DNA of 64,000 nucleotides from Amborella trichopoda (GCF_000471905.2 NW_006494943.1:5996823-6060822), one strand, 5' to 3'; numbered from the stretch's first letter, positions 36,701 to 47,235 are shown. The notes: generated from the letters alone by a model not told the origin. Numbers and translations are program-made.

Positions 36701-38847
36701 GACCACCAATAGTTATTTCCCTTATTGTCGTTCCCAAGCAGTGTTACAAAGTACTGTAGAATGCCATGCAAATATCATAAGGAATATCAATGAATTTTGA
36801 CAAAATTATAAATCCAATGAATTTTGAAAATCTTCCAGTTTATAACCATCCACCTTGAGAGCAGCCTTTCATATCCTGCCACACCATCCTTCCATGTAAC
36901 ACCAAAATGTCCACCATCTTCTCCATTCCTAAATGCCATATAATATCTTAACATAATGAAAACAGCTTTCAGACCCCATTAAACTCAAATTATGTTTCCA
37001 AACACAATGAAATCCCATAGACCTGTTAAAGTGGAATAAAAGCTTCACTACTAGAGTTTCCCCATCAAACTGCACACAACCTTCAAAAATCCATCCATGA
37101 CCTTGTTCCCTTATCCCTCATATTGACAATCCTATAAAAGTCCTTTATGTTGCACAGCCTAGTTTGTCCTACTTAAGTCTTCTGGACCCGATATTTTTTT
37201 TCTTTCTTCCTGTTGGTGTCTATGCTTCTATCCTCTGGAGCTGTGTTATCCATTTATCAACACTCCCACAAAATCCCTTGTTCTACAATTGAGCTCCCTT
37301 ACTAATCATTAAAAAAAAGGAGCTCACTTTTCACAAATTTAAGATTGTTAAGAAACTTGGCTATCCTGAAGTTCCATATTGCACAAATCATCACTGGGTC
37401 CTACTGTATATCAATCTTGTCAAAAACCTGAATTCTTCAGCAGGACTCTTTTCAAAATAAATAACTCATGACCTTCAGTTCTGTCCATGAAATCCGAACA
37501 TAATGAATGTGACTTTCCCTTGTTCTGATTGGTGTCCAGAATGCCACTTCAAGCAAAGAAAATTCTTCCAAACCCAACACTTGAGCTGGAAGTGCTGCAT
37601 TAACCGATACACTAAAACCCTGAGTTTTGGAAAAGAATTGAAAAAAAAAATATCTACCCTGCATCATGGGAGGGCCTGGAGACTAAATTTTCCTTCATAG
37701 AAGTTAATTATCTAAAATCATATTCCTCCACTGAAACTTTTCAAAGTTAGAGCCATTTGTAAACAAAATGAAGATAGGGACTTCCAGTGAGTGCTAATTC
37801 TGCATCATTGCGATAAGGTCACTGCTCATTAGAAATTTGAAGATTTCATGCATATGAAGGGAGATGATGCCTAAACAGTTTACGGTTAGCTCAGCTCAAT
37901 TAAAGTCAGATCTATTAAACAATTACCACTTGTCTGAAATAAATAGAACTTTTAAAAAGCGTTGAGCATACAACTCGTGTTAATCATAGATCTTTAGTCA
38001 ACAATAAGAAATGCATATAAACCCTAAAAGAAGGGCATGATATCACATATTGAAGGGGAGACAAACCAATAAAGGCAACAAAATAAATCTGGAAAGAGGA
38101 ATTGCAAGGATCGGTCCACATGCAAATCAATCATACTCATAACCTATCAAAGACCAAAGGGGAAACAAACAACAAAGAAAGGTGTACCAGACATCGATGA
38201 AAAAAGATGGAAATAAACCACGAAAGAAGGAATCAATAACGTCAAAAAATCAATACGGAATAACAAAAATAAGATCCTTAAAAGGAATCAAAACAATCAA
38301 ACGACATGCAAGTCAATCTAAATATTAAATATTACTATTCCAACAGAAACCAAACAAAAATGAAAGGTGCACCAAACAGTGATGAGATCAAACCCTCTCG
38401 ACAGATCAAATTTTGATTGAGAAAAATCCTACAGAAATGTCAGGGAGAGAGAGATGGATCCTTGTGTTTACCAAAGAAAGATGAGATTTACAGAGAGCGA
38501 GGATAATTGAGAGAGAGATGACATCTTAGAGAGAGAAAAGAGAGATGTTAGAGAGAGAGAGAGGACTCACAAACTTCAAGATCGCTGCTTAAGAATTCGT
38601 TGTCATCACCACCAAGGCAATCAAACATGGAAGAGTTCCACTGCTCCCTAACCCCTACAAAAGGCACACCTTCAGCCACCCATCCTTTTTCCTCCTCCTC
38701 TCTCTCCTCTTTCTTCATATCCTCTGAAACAAACTCTTCTTTCTTCTCAGTTTCCGCGTCCTCCTTCAAAACCCCATTGTTGGCTTTTGCTTCATCGCTC
38801 TTCTCTCCTTCTTCGGCCTTGGATCTCGCCATGCCCGCCCCTTCCAT
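25240..38847 (-). CDS. PLAC8-family (cysteine-rich) protein, three exons
   Basis: Three minus-strand exons join in frame: 38847-38571 (277 nt), 31239-31043 (197 nt) and 25476-25240 (237 nt), 711 nt in all, 236 residues plus stop. Splice sites are canonical: TTT/GTGAGT, TTCAG/GTC, GAG/GTAAAT, ACAG/GGG. Residues 1-55 are acidic and Lys/Glu-rich, probably disordered. The PLAC8 domain starts near EQWNSSMFDCLGG. It continues NEFLSSDLEVC (split by intron 1), FAPCMLYASNVERM, FYGSNCLAPCITYPSRTEIR, then CIEDEEHLEEW, FFCHNFTLCQEGRELRRRL and a PHPGF tail. This matches a plant PLAC8 subgroup of membrane-associated Cys-rich proteins whose exact function is poorly known. Relatives include cell-number regulators and cadmium-resistance proteins, but this subgroup is distinct. 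The start could instead be 38832. Introns of about 7.3 and 5.6 kb are unusually large and full of transposons. No internal stop is present, so it is likely functional. Confidence 0.9.
26140..26515. repeat. Tandem duplication (about 195 bp) in PLAC8 intron 2
   Basis: The block AATCACCTAA through GCTGCCCAGGTA and AATACTGGTAACACAT to ATAAGAACAATATT is at about 26140-26338. It is repeated at about 26340-26515 with moderate divergence. Confidence 0.7.
27255..27300. repeat. Hairpin in intron 2
   Basis: GCATATATGTGCT and its exact complement AGCACATATATGC flank an 8-base spacer, with further AT pairing outside. Confidence 0.6.
27816..28189 (+). mobile_element. MITE family copy 1
   Basis: One of four related copies of about 350-400 bp in the window (others 46745-47149, 52345-52700 reversed, 60686-61071). 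Shared landmarks are AAGATGCACTATTTCCAA, a stretch like GATCAATTAGAGGGTTTTTC, CAACATTTTCTAATGA and the end CCTTATATAAA. Ends are GGTTTGTATAAGG and, inverted, GGTTTATATAAGG. No coding capacity. Confidence 0.65.
28430..28795. repeat. Degenerate TTTTAGAGAGAGAAACTATC array (short)
   Basis: About a dozen imperfect units of 25-40 bases built from TTTTAGAGAGAGAAA, CTATCTCAAA and TTTTAAG. It is the same array as at 49200-50930. Confidence 0.75.
31043..31239 (-). CDS. PLAC8 gene exon 2
   Basis: Begins by completing the Cys codon, then LLGAFAPCMLYAS. It contains hydrophobic stretches (YALLYFLGYSFYG) and ends at QFNLE before GTAAAT. These are the membrane-associated Cys motifs of the domain. Confidence 0.88.
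31836..32233 (+). repeat. Left LTR
   Basis: Ends TCTACATCA, like its partner. The start is set by the exact ATAAA duplication outside it, and both copies start TAAT rather than TG. Confidence 0.7.
32283..32435 (+). repeat. 21-bp tandem repeat in the LTR-element leader
   Basis: Six to seven units of the form AGGGTTTGCTGATTTCAGCC in a row. In one frame each unit gives seven residues such as GFVDFSQ, EFANFSP, GFTNFSL, inside an open frame 32194-32397. Confidence 0.7.
33005..34330. mobile_element. GCCTAGGC-rich block with microsatellites inside the LTR element (putative insertion)
   Basis: GC-rich islands at 33005-33150 and 34225-34325 repeat words such as GCCTAGGCGGCC, GGGCGCCTAGG and CCGCCTAGGCAGTC. 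Together they bracket runs of CT, CCT, ACGT-like and CA/CTCTCT repeats and a 20-base gap. The end reads, inverted, CAATGTTAAAAAAAGGTGG, like the left end of the 27.15 kb block. Confidence 0.35.
33410..33745. repeat. Compound microsatellite around an assembly gap
   Basis: (CT)n, (CCT)n, ACGTACGTAAGTAACGTAACG-like tetramers, (CTTC)n, then 20 N (33567-33586). After the gap come ACTAAAA-type words, ACGTAAGTAAC tetramers, (CT)n and (CCCT)n. The sequence is unreliable here. Confidence 0.8.
34642..35072 (+). repeat. Right LTR
   Basis: Partner of 31836-32233, with an extra 30-40 bases in the middle (ACGTGACTTTGAAAAGACG region). The exact ATAAA duplication follows at 35073. Confidence 0.7.
35078..38570. 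other. Remainder of PLAC8 intron 1, no gene seen
   Basis: AT-rich DNA with scattered short open frames and no family motif. The longest, 35371-35772, begins within the intron and shows no domain. A GA/CT microsatellite (38395-38568) abuts exon 1. Confidence 0.4.
38571..38847 (-). CDS. PLAC8 gene exon 1
   Basis: Starts MEGAGMARSKAEEG (ATG at 38847; a second ATG at 38832). It ends in the first base of the Cys codon of SSDLEVC at a GTGAGT donor. The intron begins with a CT-rich microsatellite on the gene strand only a few bases after the donor. Confidence 0.85.
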
Positions 38848-40504
38848 ATTCCTCTGCAATTCTTCTTCCTACGACAAAGCTATCTATTAACAAAGAAATG
38901 CCAATTTATTATCATTTGGTTTGTTAGATATGACTGTTTCCATTGCTTCGTTATTTCTATTAGTTCTCCTCTTTTTTTCTTTTATTTTCTCCCAATATAT
39001 CAGCCACGTAAGGAAAACGGACCGGCCTGTTTACATTTTAATATTTTCTTTTTAAGAATTTATCAAAATATTCAAGAGATCATTCCCCTTCAACAAGGCC
39101 GTACATTATTTTATAGGTATTTTAAAATTTAAATCAAAGGTATGGATAAGAACAAGATTTCTAGTCCCGACTTTGGAAATGTGTCTCTTTTTTAAATTCA
39201 TTTTTGAGATGGATTTTAGAGTTAAATTTTTAGAAATTGTCAGGTCCACTTCTCATCGTTCCATCTGTTTTAGCTTTCCATGAGATTGATCTTGATCTTG
39301 TGATAATATACATATATATATATATATATATAAAAGCTTGCTTGATATTGTCATGGTGTTTGTGGTTAGTCAGTCATTGAGTTGAATTTGTCATACATGT
39401 ATGTCTTTTTTCGTTGCAAACTACTACTATAATCTATATTATATGTTATTTTCAACTTGCGGTTGATATGTTACAATAGTTTTTTATGATTTAGTTTTGT
39501 TTTTTTTTAGTTTAATTCAAGAAGGTTTCTTGAATTGTTATTTCTACGTTTTCCATGTTATTTTGATGAATGGTATGCTTTCTTCGACTCTAAATACTTA
39601 AGAATCGTGTTTATGCACTAAATCTAATTGCAATTTGAGGAGACAGGATATGATGGTTCCTTGTGCTATGGGAAGTTTAGCATTCATATTGATATCTAAC
39701 CGTTGCAGTTGTTGTCCCATCCAAGTTTTGGCTTATGCATCTAACATCAGATCTCCAGAGTAGTGTATTGTCATTTTTTCTTAAGCGACCAAACTTTTTT
39801 TTGGATCTCTTTATGTTTGATCTTTTTTGCTTCATTAAAATTCTTAATTGTCCTTTGCTTCAGAATAGATAATGGGTTTATTTTTTTCATTGGAAATCAC
39901 AGGAGTTTTTACATGAGTTTTTACATATTATTTTCTTATGTTGGATTTATGAATGCCCATACTTCTGCAACTCCAATTCTATTGATGCCCTAACCTAGTT
40001 ATGGGGCTTCTCTAACCAACATCTGATTTCCATAGTGACAGATTGTCATGTTATTTTTGAGCTACCAAAATTTGTCTTGGATCTTTTTATGCCGATTTTT
40101 CACTTTGATAAATGCATATTTCCTTTTAGCTTTGGAATGACATGAAAATGATTTTTAACAGGGGCAATATCTGGATATTTTTCATAACTCTGAATATATT
40201 TACAATAGAAGTCCGTTCTGTGTTGGAAGAAATCATTGCAACAAAAACTTGAGCAACAAAAACTTGTAGGTGCATCTTTTTCTTTAGCTTCATAATGGAT
40301 TGTGGCATTATTTTTTATCATGGGAACTTGCAAGATGCTTTTCATGAGTCTGATCTTGTTGCCAATAAAAGTCAGACTACGAAGAAATCATTGCAGATGA
40401 ACACTATTTTTCCTGAGGTTTGTTCTTGCATGTAGATATTTCCTTACTTTATACAACAAAAAAGAATATATGTTCTTACTTTATAGCTCCATTTCTATTT
40501 TTAG
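38848..40504. promoter_or_regulatory. Divergent intergenic region
   Basis: Lies between the start of the PLAC8 gene (minus) and exon-like pieces on the plus strand, so it should hold the PLAC8 promoter. It contains a (TA)n run near 39305-39330. A loose duplication around GGATCTCTTTATG and GGATCTTTTTATG lies at 39735-39830 and 40015-40110. No specific regulatory motif can be asserted. Confidence 0.3.
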
Positions 40505-41137
40505 ATGGAATCAAATGCCTTGGCCCAAGATTCTCTAGACCATAATGGTGCTTCAATGAAAGGTAGTAAAAAACCCGTTAGGCAATTGAATGCGGTTCTT
40601 GCACTTCAGGTATTCATAAGTTTTAACATTCTGTAGGAATGAACTGTTTTTGTGTTCAACATTAATTGGATAAAATTTCTAATATTTGATCTAGTATATT
40701 TTCAAGTGATGAAAGTTGTCTCACACTTCCAAAATTCGTAAGAAAGGCCATGGTAAGAGAAATAAGTATTTAGGTTCTTGATTATCAGAAGGAAGTCAAA
40801 GTGGCCAAGTTGTTGTGGGAAGTATTGATGATTGCCATGGAGGTCCAAATTGTAGTCTTCCAAAAGATGTAATTACAGGATGTTCAGGCATGGTTGATGC
40901 CTGCATTCCAAACATTGATAGCTTTAGTGATATTGACAATGAAATAGCTACAACATTTTGTTTTAAAGAGGCACCTCATCCACATCTACCTGAAGCTTCC
41001 TCTACTTCTTCCAAAGAGAAAGAAATGGATGTTATGGCAATTAATCAACTGCAAAACCCTTCTTTGCCCCGTTTGAAATTCAAAATCAAGGCTGAGAACA
41101 TTGACATGAAATTTTATTATTTTGACTCTGGTACTTG
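40505..41137 (+). pseudogene. Exon-like pieces of an unrecognised plant gene
   Basis: Piece A, 40505-40609, is preceded by TATTTTTAG, followed by GTATTC, and encodes 35 residues starting MESNALAQDSLDHNG. A short piece at 40708-40752 encodes DESCLTLPKFVRKAM and ends at a perfect GTAAGA donor. Piece C, about 40789-41137, follows TTATCAG, encodes GSQSGQVVVGSIDDC through LPRLKFKIKAENIDM and ends near a GTAGGT donor. The composition (Ser/Asp/Glu-rich, then basic) looks like a plant nuclear protein, but I cannot name it. Phases of the three pieces do not join cleanly as placed, so it is either a decayed gene, a captured fragment, or exons whose borders I have misjudged. Confidence 0.4.
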
Positions 41138-41229
41138 GTAGGTGTCTAAGTATGGTTGGATTAGTGTGAGTTGCAGATTTTTATAAAGGCGTTTTGCCTC
41201 TCTCTCATTATTTAGAACACTATTTAGAA

Positions 41230-42130
41230 AGATATCATTGTCACAAGTAACAGTTGATTGTTAAAGATCTCAATTTAGCAATTGATTGTTAAAGATCCCA
41301 TTTTTTCACAAGTAGCATGTGATTGTTGAAGATCCCATTTATTGGTCTTTAGAAAGAGGCAGATGAATATTTATTTGGATTTGAGATAAAGTGAGATAGA
41401 GGCAGATAAATATTTACTTAGATTTGAGATAAGATCATATAGAAGTCATTTGGATATTCATATCCTAATTGGGAGCCATTTACCCCAAAATTTGGCTTAT
41501 TTCGCTTGAATTTTGATCGAGGCCTTAGGATGCCATTAAGCACAGTCATGAGAATTTCTATTGGCGTCTTTTTACTGCAATTTTCATAGAATTTCATTGC
41601 CTTCATTCGAAAGGTCCATCTCCCCTTCTTTTTACTGCAATTTTTATAGAATTCCGTTGCCTTCATTCCAAATGTCCATCTCTATTGCAATTTTCATAGA
41701 ATTCCATTGCTTTCATTCCAAAGGTCCATCTTTGAGATGGATATTTTAAAAAACAGAAAATGATTTGTCAAAATAACTAGAGCCAAGATGAGTATTTTAA
41801 AAAATAGAAAATGGTGTGTCAAAATAACTAGAGCTTCAGCCCTTTTCATTGTCTAGTATTTTGCACAATGAGTATTTAACAAGGGGAAGTCACCCCTCCT
41901 TTTTATCTAGTTTTTTTTTTTTTAAAGAAACCTCCTTTTAGATTTTATGTAAGCTAATTTTAAAGAAGGGAGAAGCAAAGAAGTGCAGCTGCTAAGATCT
42001 TATTTTTTCACAAGTATTCCATGTGATGATTGAATTTTGGTCTTTAGAAAGAGGTAGATATATTTGCTTGGATCTCAAAAACGATGAACTAGAAGTCCTT
42101 TTGATTTGGGATATATGTTCTATACCATAT
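41230..42130. repeat. Cluster of local duplications
   Basis: Several short tandem duplications follow one another. GATTGTTAAAGATC(T/C)C units lie at 41255-41340. A TTGGTCTTTAGAAAGAGG block is at 41343 and again near 42038. Three units of ACTGCAATTTTCATAGAATT with GGTCCATCTC lie at 41563-41732. Two units of ATTTTAAAAAACAGAAAATG with AAAATAACTAGAGC lie at 41737-41838. No coding signal. Confidence 0.6.
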
Positions 42131-42660
42131 ATGAATATTTGCTTGGATCTCAAAACTGAAGTTTACCAGTAAAGCTCTCTGAGTTTTCTCTATTTCCTCA
42201 ATGATTGTATGAAGTATCAGCTATTTTCCTTGATGCGAGTATGAAATATCAGAAAATGTAACAAAGAAAATTAATAAATACATAATGCTTTATCATGTGG
42301 GCTTTTGTGTTCATTTTTCTTTTTCTTTGATGAGATTGTGAAGTTCCATTGGAAGGAAAGACAACGAGCTTCGATCATATGGGCTCTTGTCAGCATTTTT
42401 GTTAACTTTGCAGAGTCTACATTGTTACTTTTATATTCGAGTATAGCTTAGTAGAACCAATTTGACATGAGTAGGAATTTGTATTTTTTGGCATATGAGG
42501 TAGGCCTATGATTGAAACCTACAAATTATCCCTCAAGAAAACCAAGTTACTTATAAAATTTAAACACCTATTCCACTGCATATTTGTAAAAGACTCAACA
42601 AACTGTATACTCACAGTAGTTCAATTGTAACATCTGCTTCAATTGATGTATAAATCTCTC

Positions 42661-42797
42661 TCTCATCAATAAAACTCTCTCATAGCACTCTCTACACACC
42701 TCTCTCAATCCAACATACTTTACTGTCAATAAATCACTCATCAATAAAACTCTCTCATAGGACTCTCTACACACACTCTCTCAATCCAACATACTTT
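42661..42797. repeat. Tandem duplication (two 61-bp copies)
   Basis: CTCATCAATAAAACTCTCTC through CAATCCAACATACTTTA occurs at about 42662-42722 and 42737-42797, nearly identical. Confidence 0.75.
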
Positions 42798-42919
42798 ATT
42801 TTCAATTGATATTGTATACCAAAATATAATATTCTACAAATTAATAAAAAATAAGTAATATCTAAGTCTCAATTTTAACATTTTACATCTTGCCTATTTA
42901 AAGCTAATCCAATATAGAT

Positions 42920-43115
42920 ACCCATAACTTCTTTAACTTCCCAGGAAGTTATCAAATGCAAAAACCAAATCTTCTTTTACTTCCCAAGAGGTTATCAGAC
43001 ACAGAAACCATGAACTTCTTAACTTCCCAAGAGGTTATCAAAACAAAAACCAGGAACTTTTTAACTTCCCAGGGAGGTTATCAAACATAGAAACCATGAA
43101 CTTTTTAAGTAACTT
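42920..43115. repeat. About 50-bp tandem repeat, four units
   Basis: Units contain CTTAACTTCCCAAGAGGTTA and TCAAACACAGAAACCATGAA with small changes. Confidence 0.7.
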
Positions 43116-43190
43116 CTAATTTACAGTTCTTCAGAAACTTCCTATTTACAGTTCATGAACTTGCTTCCAGTTATCAAACATACCCTATAT

Positions 43191-43350
43191 GTAAGATGGA
43201 TGTTTGATGCCTCGGGGGATGCAAATGTAGGAATGCGTCCCCTGATGCATACAATAATTTTCTATGGCCCTTTTTATACATAAATTGTTATATGCATCAA
43301 GGGAATGCCTTCCTACATTTGTATCCCCCAAAGCCATAAACCGTCCATCT
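43191..43350. mobile_element. Fold-back element of about 160 bp
   Basis: The left arm 43191-43262 (AGATGGATGTTTGATGCC, GGGGGATGCAAATGTAGGAA, TGATGCATA) is closely matched by the reverse complement of 43278-43350. The arms are about 70 bases with a short loop. It looks like a MITE that is nearly all terminal inverted repeat. No target duplication was identified. Confidence 0.65.
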
Positions 43351-43810
43351 CAAAGATGAATGTAAAATGGTGTTCGCTTCAAAAAAGATTAAAACTAATA
43401 GTCCAAATATTCCCCTAAAAAATCATTATTTTTAGTTTTTTAAAAATATTTTTCTTTTTACAGATTAATGATCTTCATGTTAGAGATTACACCCTCCACC
43501 GAATTTATTTTATTTTAGAATTCTAAGACCCTAGAGCACACTATACCAATTTACCATGGGACATATTTATCAAAACATAGTCCAGCCCAAAATATTCTTT
43601 AAATTTCCCATATATCCATTATCCGTTTTTAGGAAACCAAATATCCTCATATTTTAAAACTTAGAAAAAACTAAATACTTCCAAAATCCTTAGATATCCT
43701 TAATACTCAAAACCCAAGATAAGCAGGTCAACAATTTAGAATTTCCTACTTAAAAAACTAGGTTTCCAGACTAGGTAGTTTCTATAACATGAAAAGAGAG
43801 TTTGTGCATC

Positions 43811-43959
43811 CCGACTTTCTAGAGACATCTAAACTCGAATAGATCATCATCATTTGACTTAGTGTAACTCTTCTTATCAATCCTATAAAGGTTTCCGACT
43901 TTCTAGAGACATCTAAACTCGAATAGATCATCATCATTTGACTTAGTGTAACTCTTCTT
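43811..43959. repeat. Exact 65-bp duplication, 84-bp period
   Basis: CCGACTTTCTAGAGACATC through GTGTAACTCTTCTT is identical at 43811-43875 and 43895-43959. The identity means it is recent, or that it is an assembly artefact. Confidence 0.85.
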
Positions 43960-44838
43960 TTTTTCTCTCTTCATTATTTTCTTTGCTCTTCCGTTTTCTT
44001 TAGCTATTTATTTTTTCCTTAACAAATCTATTACTTCCGTTTTTCTCTTGTTTCTTTTATTCTTCTTGTTAGAACCTTTAGCTTAATTAATATTTTTTCC
44101 TTTTATTTTCATTCATCTTTAATTTCTTTAATTAGTCATTTTTTATAAGCTTTGGATATCTCTTTAGATTCATTATTTTCATTTTCTTTATTTCATTTCC
44201 GCTTTTTGTGTTTATTTCAACTTTCATATTATGTAAGCCAGCTCGGCCACAGATCTGTGAAGAATATATTTTTAAGAATGATTTCTTTACAGATCAGAAT
44301 TTGGTGGGACCCACCTCTATTGACTCTTTTAAATAACTAAGTTTTCCTATGATCTCAGACAAACGAACTTCTCTTAGTCTAGTCGGTCTCGGATTCACGT
44401 GTGCACAGTTTAGCGCTCATTGTCTGGCCTGTCAAGCTTAGGTTTGTGTAAAATCCGATTAAAAGCATACGCTATTCATCTCTGAAAATTCTCGAGCTTC
44501 ACAACCAGAGTCCTTACGGAGAAAATCTCAGTAACCAAGAAGCATCTCGATGCACTCCGGGTTCGTCCAAAGTTTGGAAGTTCTCTACGCCACAAATCTT
44601 GGTGCAGAAGTTCATTGTTACGTGCCACGAATCGCAGCACTGATAGCAGAGACCTATCTTCAGGATCTGCTTCTCGCTATTGGTGCTCCTTATTATGCAG
44701 TTTCGGCTTTTTGTTCATCTCGATTTTCTCTGTTCTGACATATTTCACTTGAGCTTTGATTTGGTAGTTTAGATTTCTTCTCTCAAAATCGTTTTCTAGC
44801 ATATTGTACCTTGTTGTCTTTCTGTTTTATAGTTTAAT

Positions 44839-45937
44839 CTTGGGAAATTATCGCAAATATACTTTAATCTACGCTTAATTGAAAAAAAAAACCTCCAACT
44901 TTTGTTTAACTCGTCTACTCCATTTTTCCTCATTTTCGACTTTTTTTGGACCAAAATGACCTTCACGGTAGTCTTACTACTGTAACACATATCATTTTAT
45001 AGTAACTTCAAGTAATATTACGGTACTTTAAGTACCGTAAAACTCTGGCCATGACCGTGACGCCAATTACGGTACTTTAAGTACCATAAAAACTAAAACC
45101 CATTACACGACATTTTAAGTATCGTAAAAACTAACCCATGTTACATGGCACTTAAAATGCCGTAAACCATTTTCTCTTTCTGTTTATATTTATCTCTTTC
45201 ATCTCTATTTCTTTTTATGTTTATCTCTTCTTTCTCTCTCTAATTCTTTTTAATATTTATCTATTTTTTTCTCTCTAATTCTTTTTATCTCTTCTTTCTC
45301 TCTCTAAATCTTCTCTCCCTAACTGGGATATTTGGCTGTTTTCAAATTGGCTCATCTGAGTAATCAAACACTAACTTCAGCTATCCAAAATAGATGACAT
45401 GATCTATCTAAGGAAACGATGATGAGATTGTAGAGAGAGAAAGAAGATATAAAAAAGAATTAGAGAGAGAAAGAAAAGATAAATATTAAAAAAGAATTAC
45501 AGAGAAAAAGAATAGATAAACATAAAAAGAATTAGAGATGAAAGAGATAAATATAAACATAATGATAAAAGGATTTACGGCATTTTAAGTGTTGTATAAC
45601 ATTTGTTAGTATTTACTGTACTTAAAATGCCATTTAAGGGTTAGTGTAAGTTTACGGTACTTAAAATACCGTATAAAATGACCTCAGTATTACGGTATAA
45701 AATGCCCTCAGTATTACGATACTTAAAGTACCGTATAAAATTCTCCAAATATTACGGTACTTAAAGTACCATATAACATGCACTTACTATTATGGTAATA
45801 CGACTACCGTGAAGGTAATTTTGGTAAAAAAAATAAATAAAAAATAACGAAAAAAGGTGTAGATGAAGTAAACGAAAGTTTAGGGTCTTTTTTCCAATTA
45901 AGTATAAATTAAGGTATATTTACGATAATTTACCTTA
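44839..45937. mobile_element. 1.1-kb fold-back element with repeated GGTACTTTAAGTACC palindromes
   Basis: The outer arms align: 44841 onward (GAAATTATCGCAAATATACT, TACGCTTAATTGAAAAAA, CTTCACGGTAGTC) against the reverse complement of the stretch ending 45937. The arms continue inward for over 300 bases to TGTTTATATTTATCTCTTTC at 45181 and its complement near 45540. Inside both arms the palindrome GGTACTTTAAGTACC or a close variant recurs at least nine times. The centre is CT/GA-rich. No coding capacity. It resembles long-TIR Mutator-like or fold-back MITEs, but the family is not assignable by eye. Confidence 0.75.
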
Positions 45938-46129
45938 TTTATAAGGTGTCTTGGTCCCCTTGGGTGGGTCAGGTATGCTTGATCTAACGTGCCCTGTCCA
46001 AGCCAGGAGTTGCCCAAAGGTTGGGGGTGGGTACGGACCGCCAGGAGTTGCCGAAAGGTTGCGGGCACAGAGCTAGAGCGGAGGAGAAGGCGTGTAGTGA
46101 TTACCTCCCACTCTTGGCATATTAATGTT

Positions 46130-46801
46130 CTTCTTCCTTTATAGTTGCCTTTTTTCCTTCTCCAAGAGTTTGTTTTAAATCGAGAATGGTAGCACCACTT
46201 GAGGCTTCTATTCTCACTTAAGGTACTAAAAAGTTAGTCATCCCCATTGAGTTACCTAAAAAAAAAGTTTTTGTTTCAAAATTATTCTTCATTTTTCTCT
46301 TATCTACTTCTTAGATTTATTCTATTATTTACTTGTTGCCAATTTTTCTTAATGAAGTTTGCTATACTTTTTCTTAAGGGTGCGGTTTGTTTAGAGCCGT
46401 GGCTCTAAACCATCAAAGTAAAATGCATCTTCAAACTCTAGGGTTCCATTCCCAGGTGAACAACTACTTTTGTTATTCTCCATTATCTTTAGGGTTGCCA
46501 TTTTTATATCATTTTTCCTCTTCCTTTATGGTTGCCATTTTTCTTTTTCCAAAAGTTTATTTTAAAATTGAGAATGGTCTTCTATTCTTACCTAAGGTAC
46601 TAAAACGTCAGTCATCCCCACTGAGTTACCTAAAAAAAAGTTTTTGTTTTAAAATTATTTTTCCTTTTTCTCTTATCTACTTTTTAGATTTCTTTCATTA
46701 CTTGTTGCCAACATTTCTTAATGAAGCTCGCTATACTTTTTCTTAAGGGCGCGGTTTTGTATAGAGCCGAGGCTCTAAACCATCAAAGTAAAGCACGCCT
46801 T
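46130..46801. repeat. Interrupted direct duplication (about 290 bp)
   Basis: Copy 1 (about 46130-46437) and copy 2 (about 46518-46801) share CCTTTATAGTTGCC, GTCATCCCCATTGAGTTACC, CTTGTTGCCAA and the end GAGCCGAGGCTCTAAACC. Each copy ends in the start of a MITE of the 27816 family. Only copy 2 continues into a full MITE. Confidence 0.7.
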
Positions 46802-47149
46802 CAAATAGTATCGAAAAATATCTTTTCAATATTGAAAATCTTTTTTGTGATGGCCTTAAAATATATTTTCAACTTTAATTATAAATTTTAAAACTTAAAA
46901 AATACAGTAGATCGAACTTATCTATGAAAACTTGAAAGTCTTGAAAATTGATGGTCCAAAAATGGGTTACAAGATGCACTATTTCCAAAACATGAAATCT
47001 AGTTTTTTCTCATGCCCATGCGACTTGATGTCAAGATGATCAATTTAAATATACTTGAGCATCAAAAACAACATCTTCGAGTGAAATTTTTGAGGTGGAT
47101 GCTAATTTAATTGTTTAAAGTCTCGGCTCCCTATAAACATTTTTCTTTT
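46745..47149 (+). mobile_element. MITE family copy 2
   Basis: Same landmarks as 27816-28189 (GGTTACAAGATGCACTATTT, AAGATGATCAATTTAAA, CATCAAAAACAACATCTTC). It ends less than 90 bp before the PPR relic's start codon, so it would lie in that gene's promoter or leader. Confidence 0.65.
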
Positions 47150-47235
47150 CTTATGCTACATTTCAATTTTTTTGGGATTTAAATTCCTTTTATCTTACCA
47201 TTTCTTCTTTTCTTTTCTTCTTTTGTGAGACGGGG

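Noticed and set aside
38600..38890. 96-codon plus-strand open frame
   Set aside because: Antisense of PLAC8 exon 1. The Ser-rich peptide is a mirror of its Glu-rich codons.
44990..45780. GGTACTTTAAGTACC copies as promoter binding sites
   Set aside because: They lie symmetrically within a fold-back element and no gene is positioned to use them.
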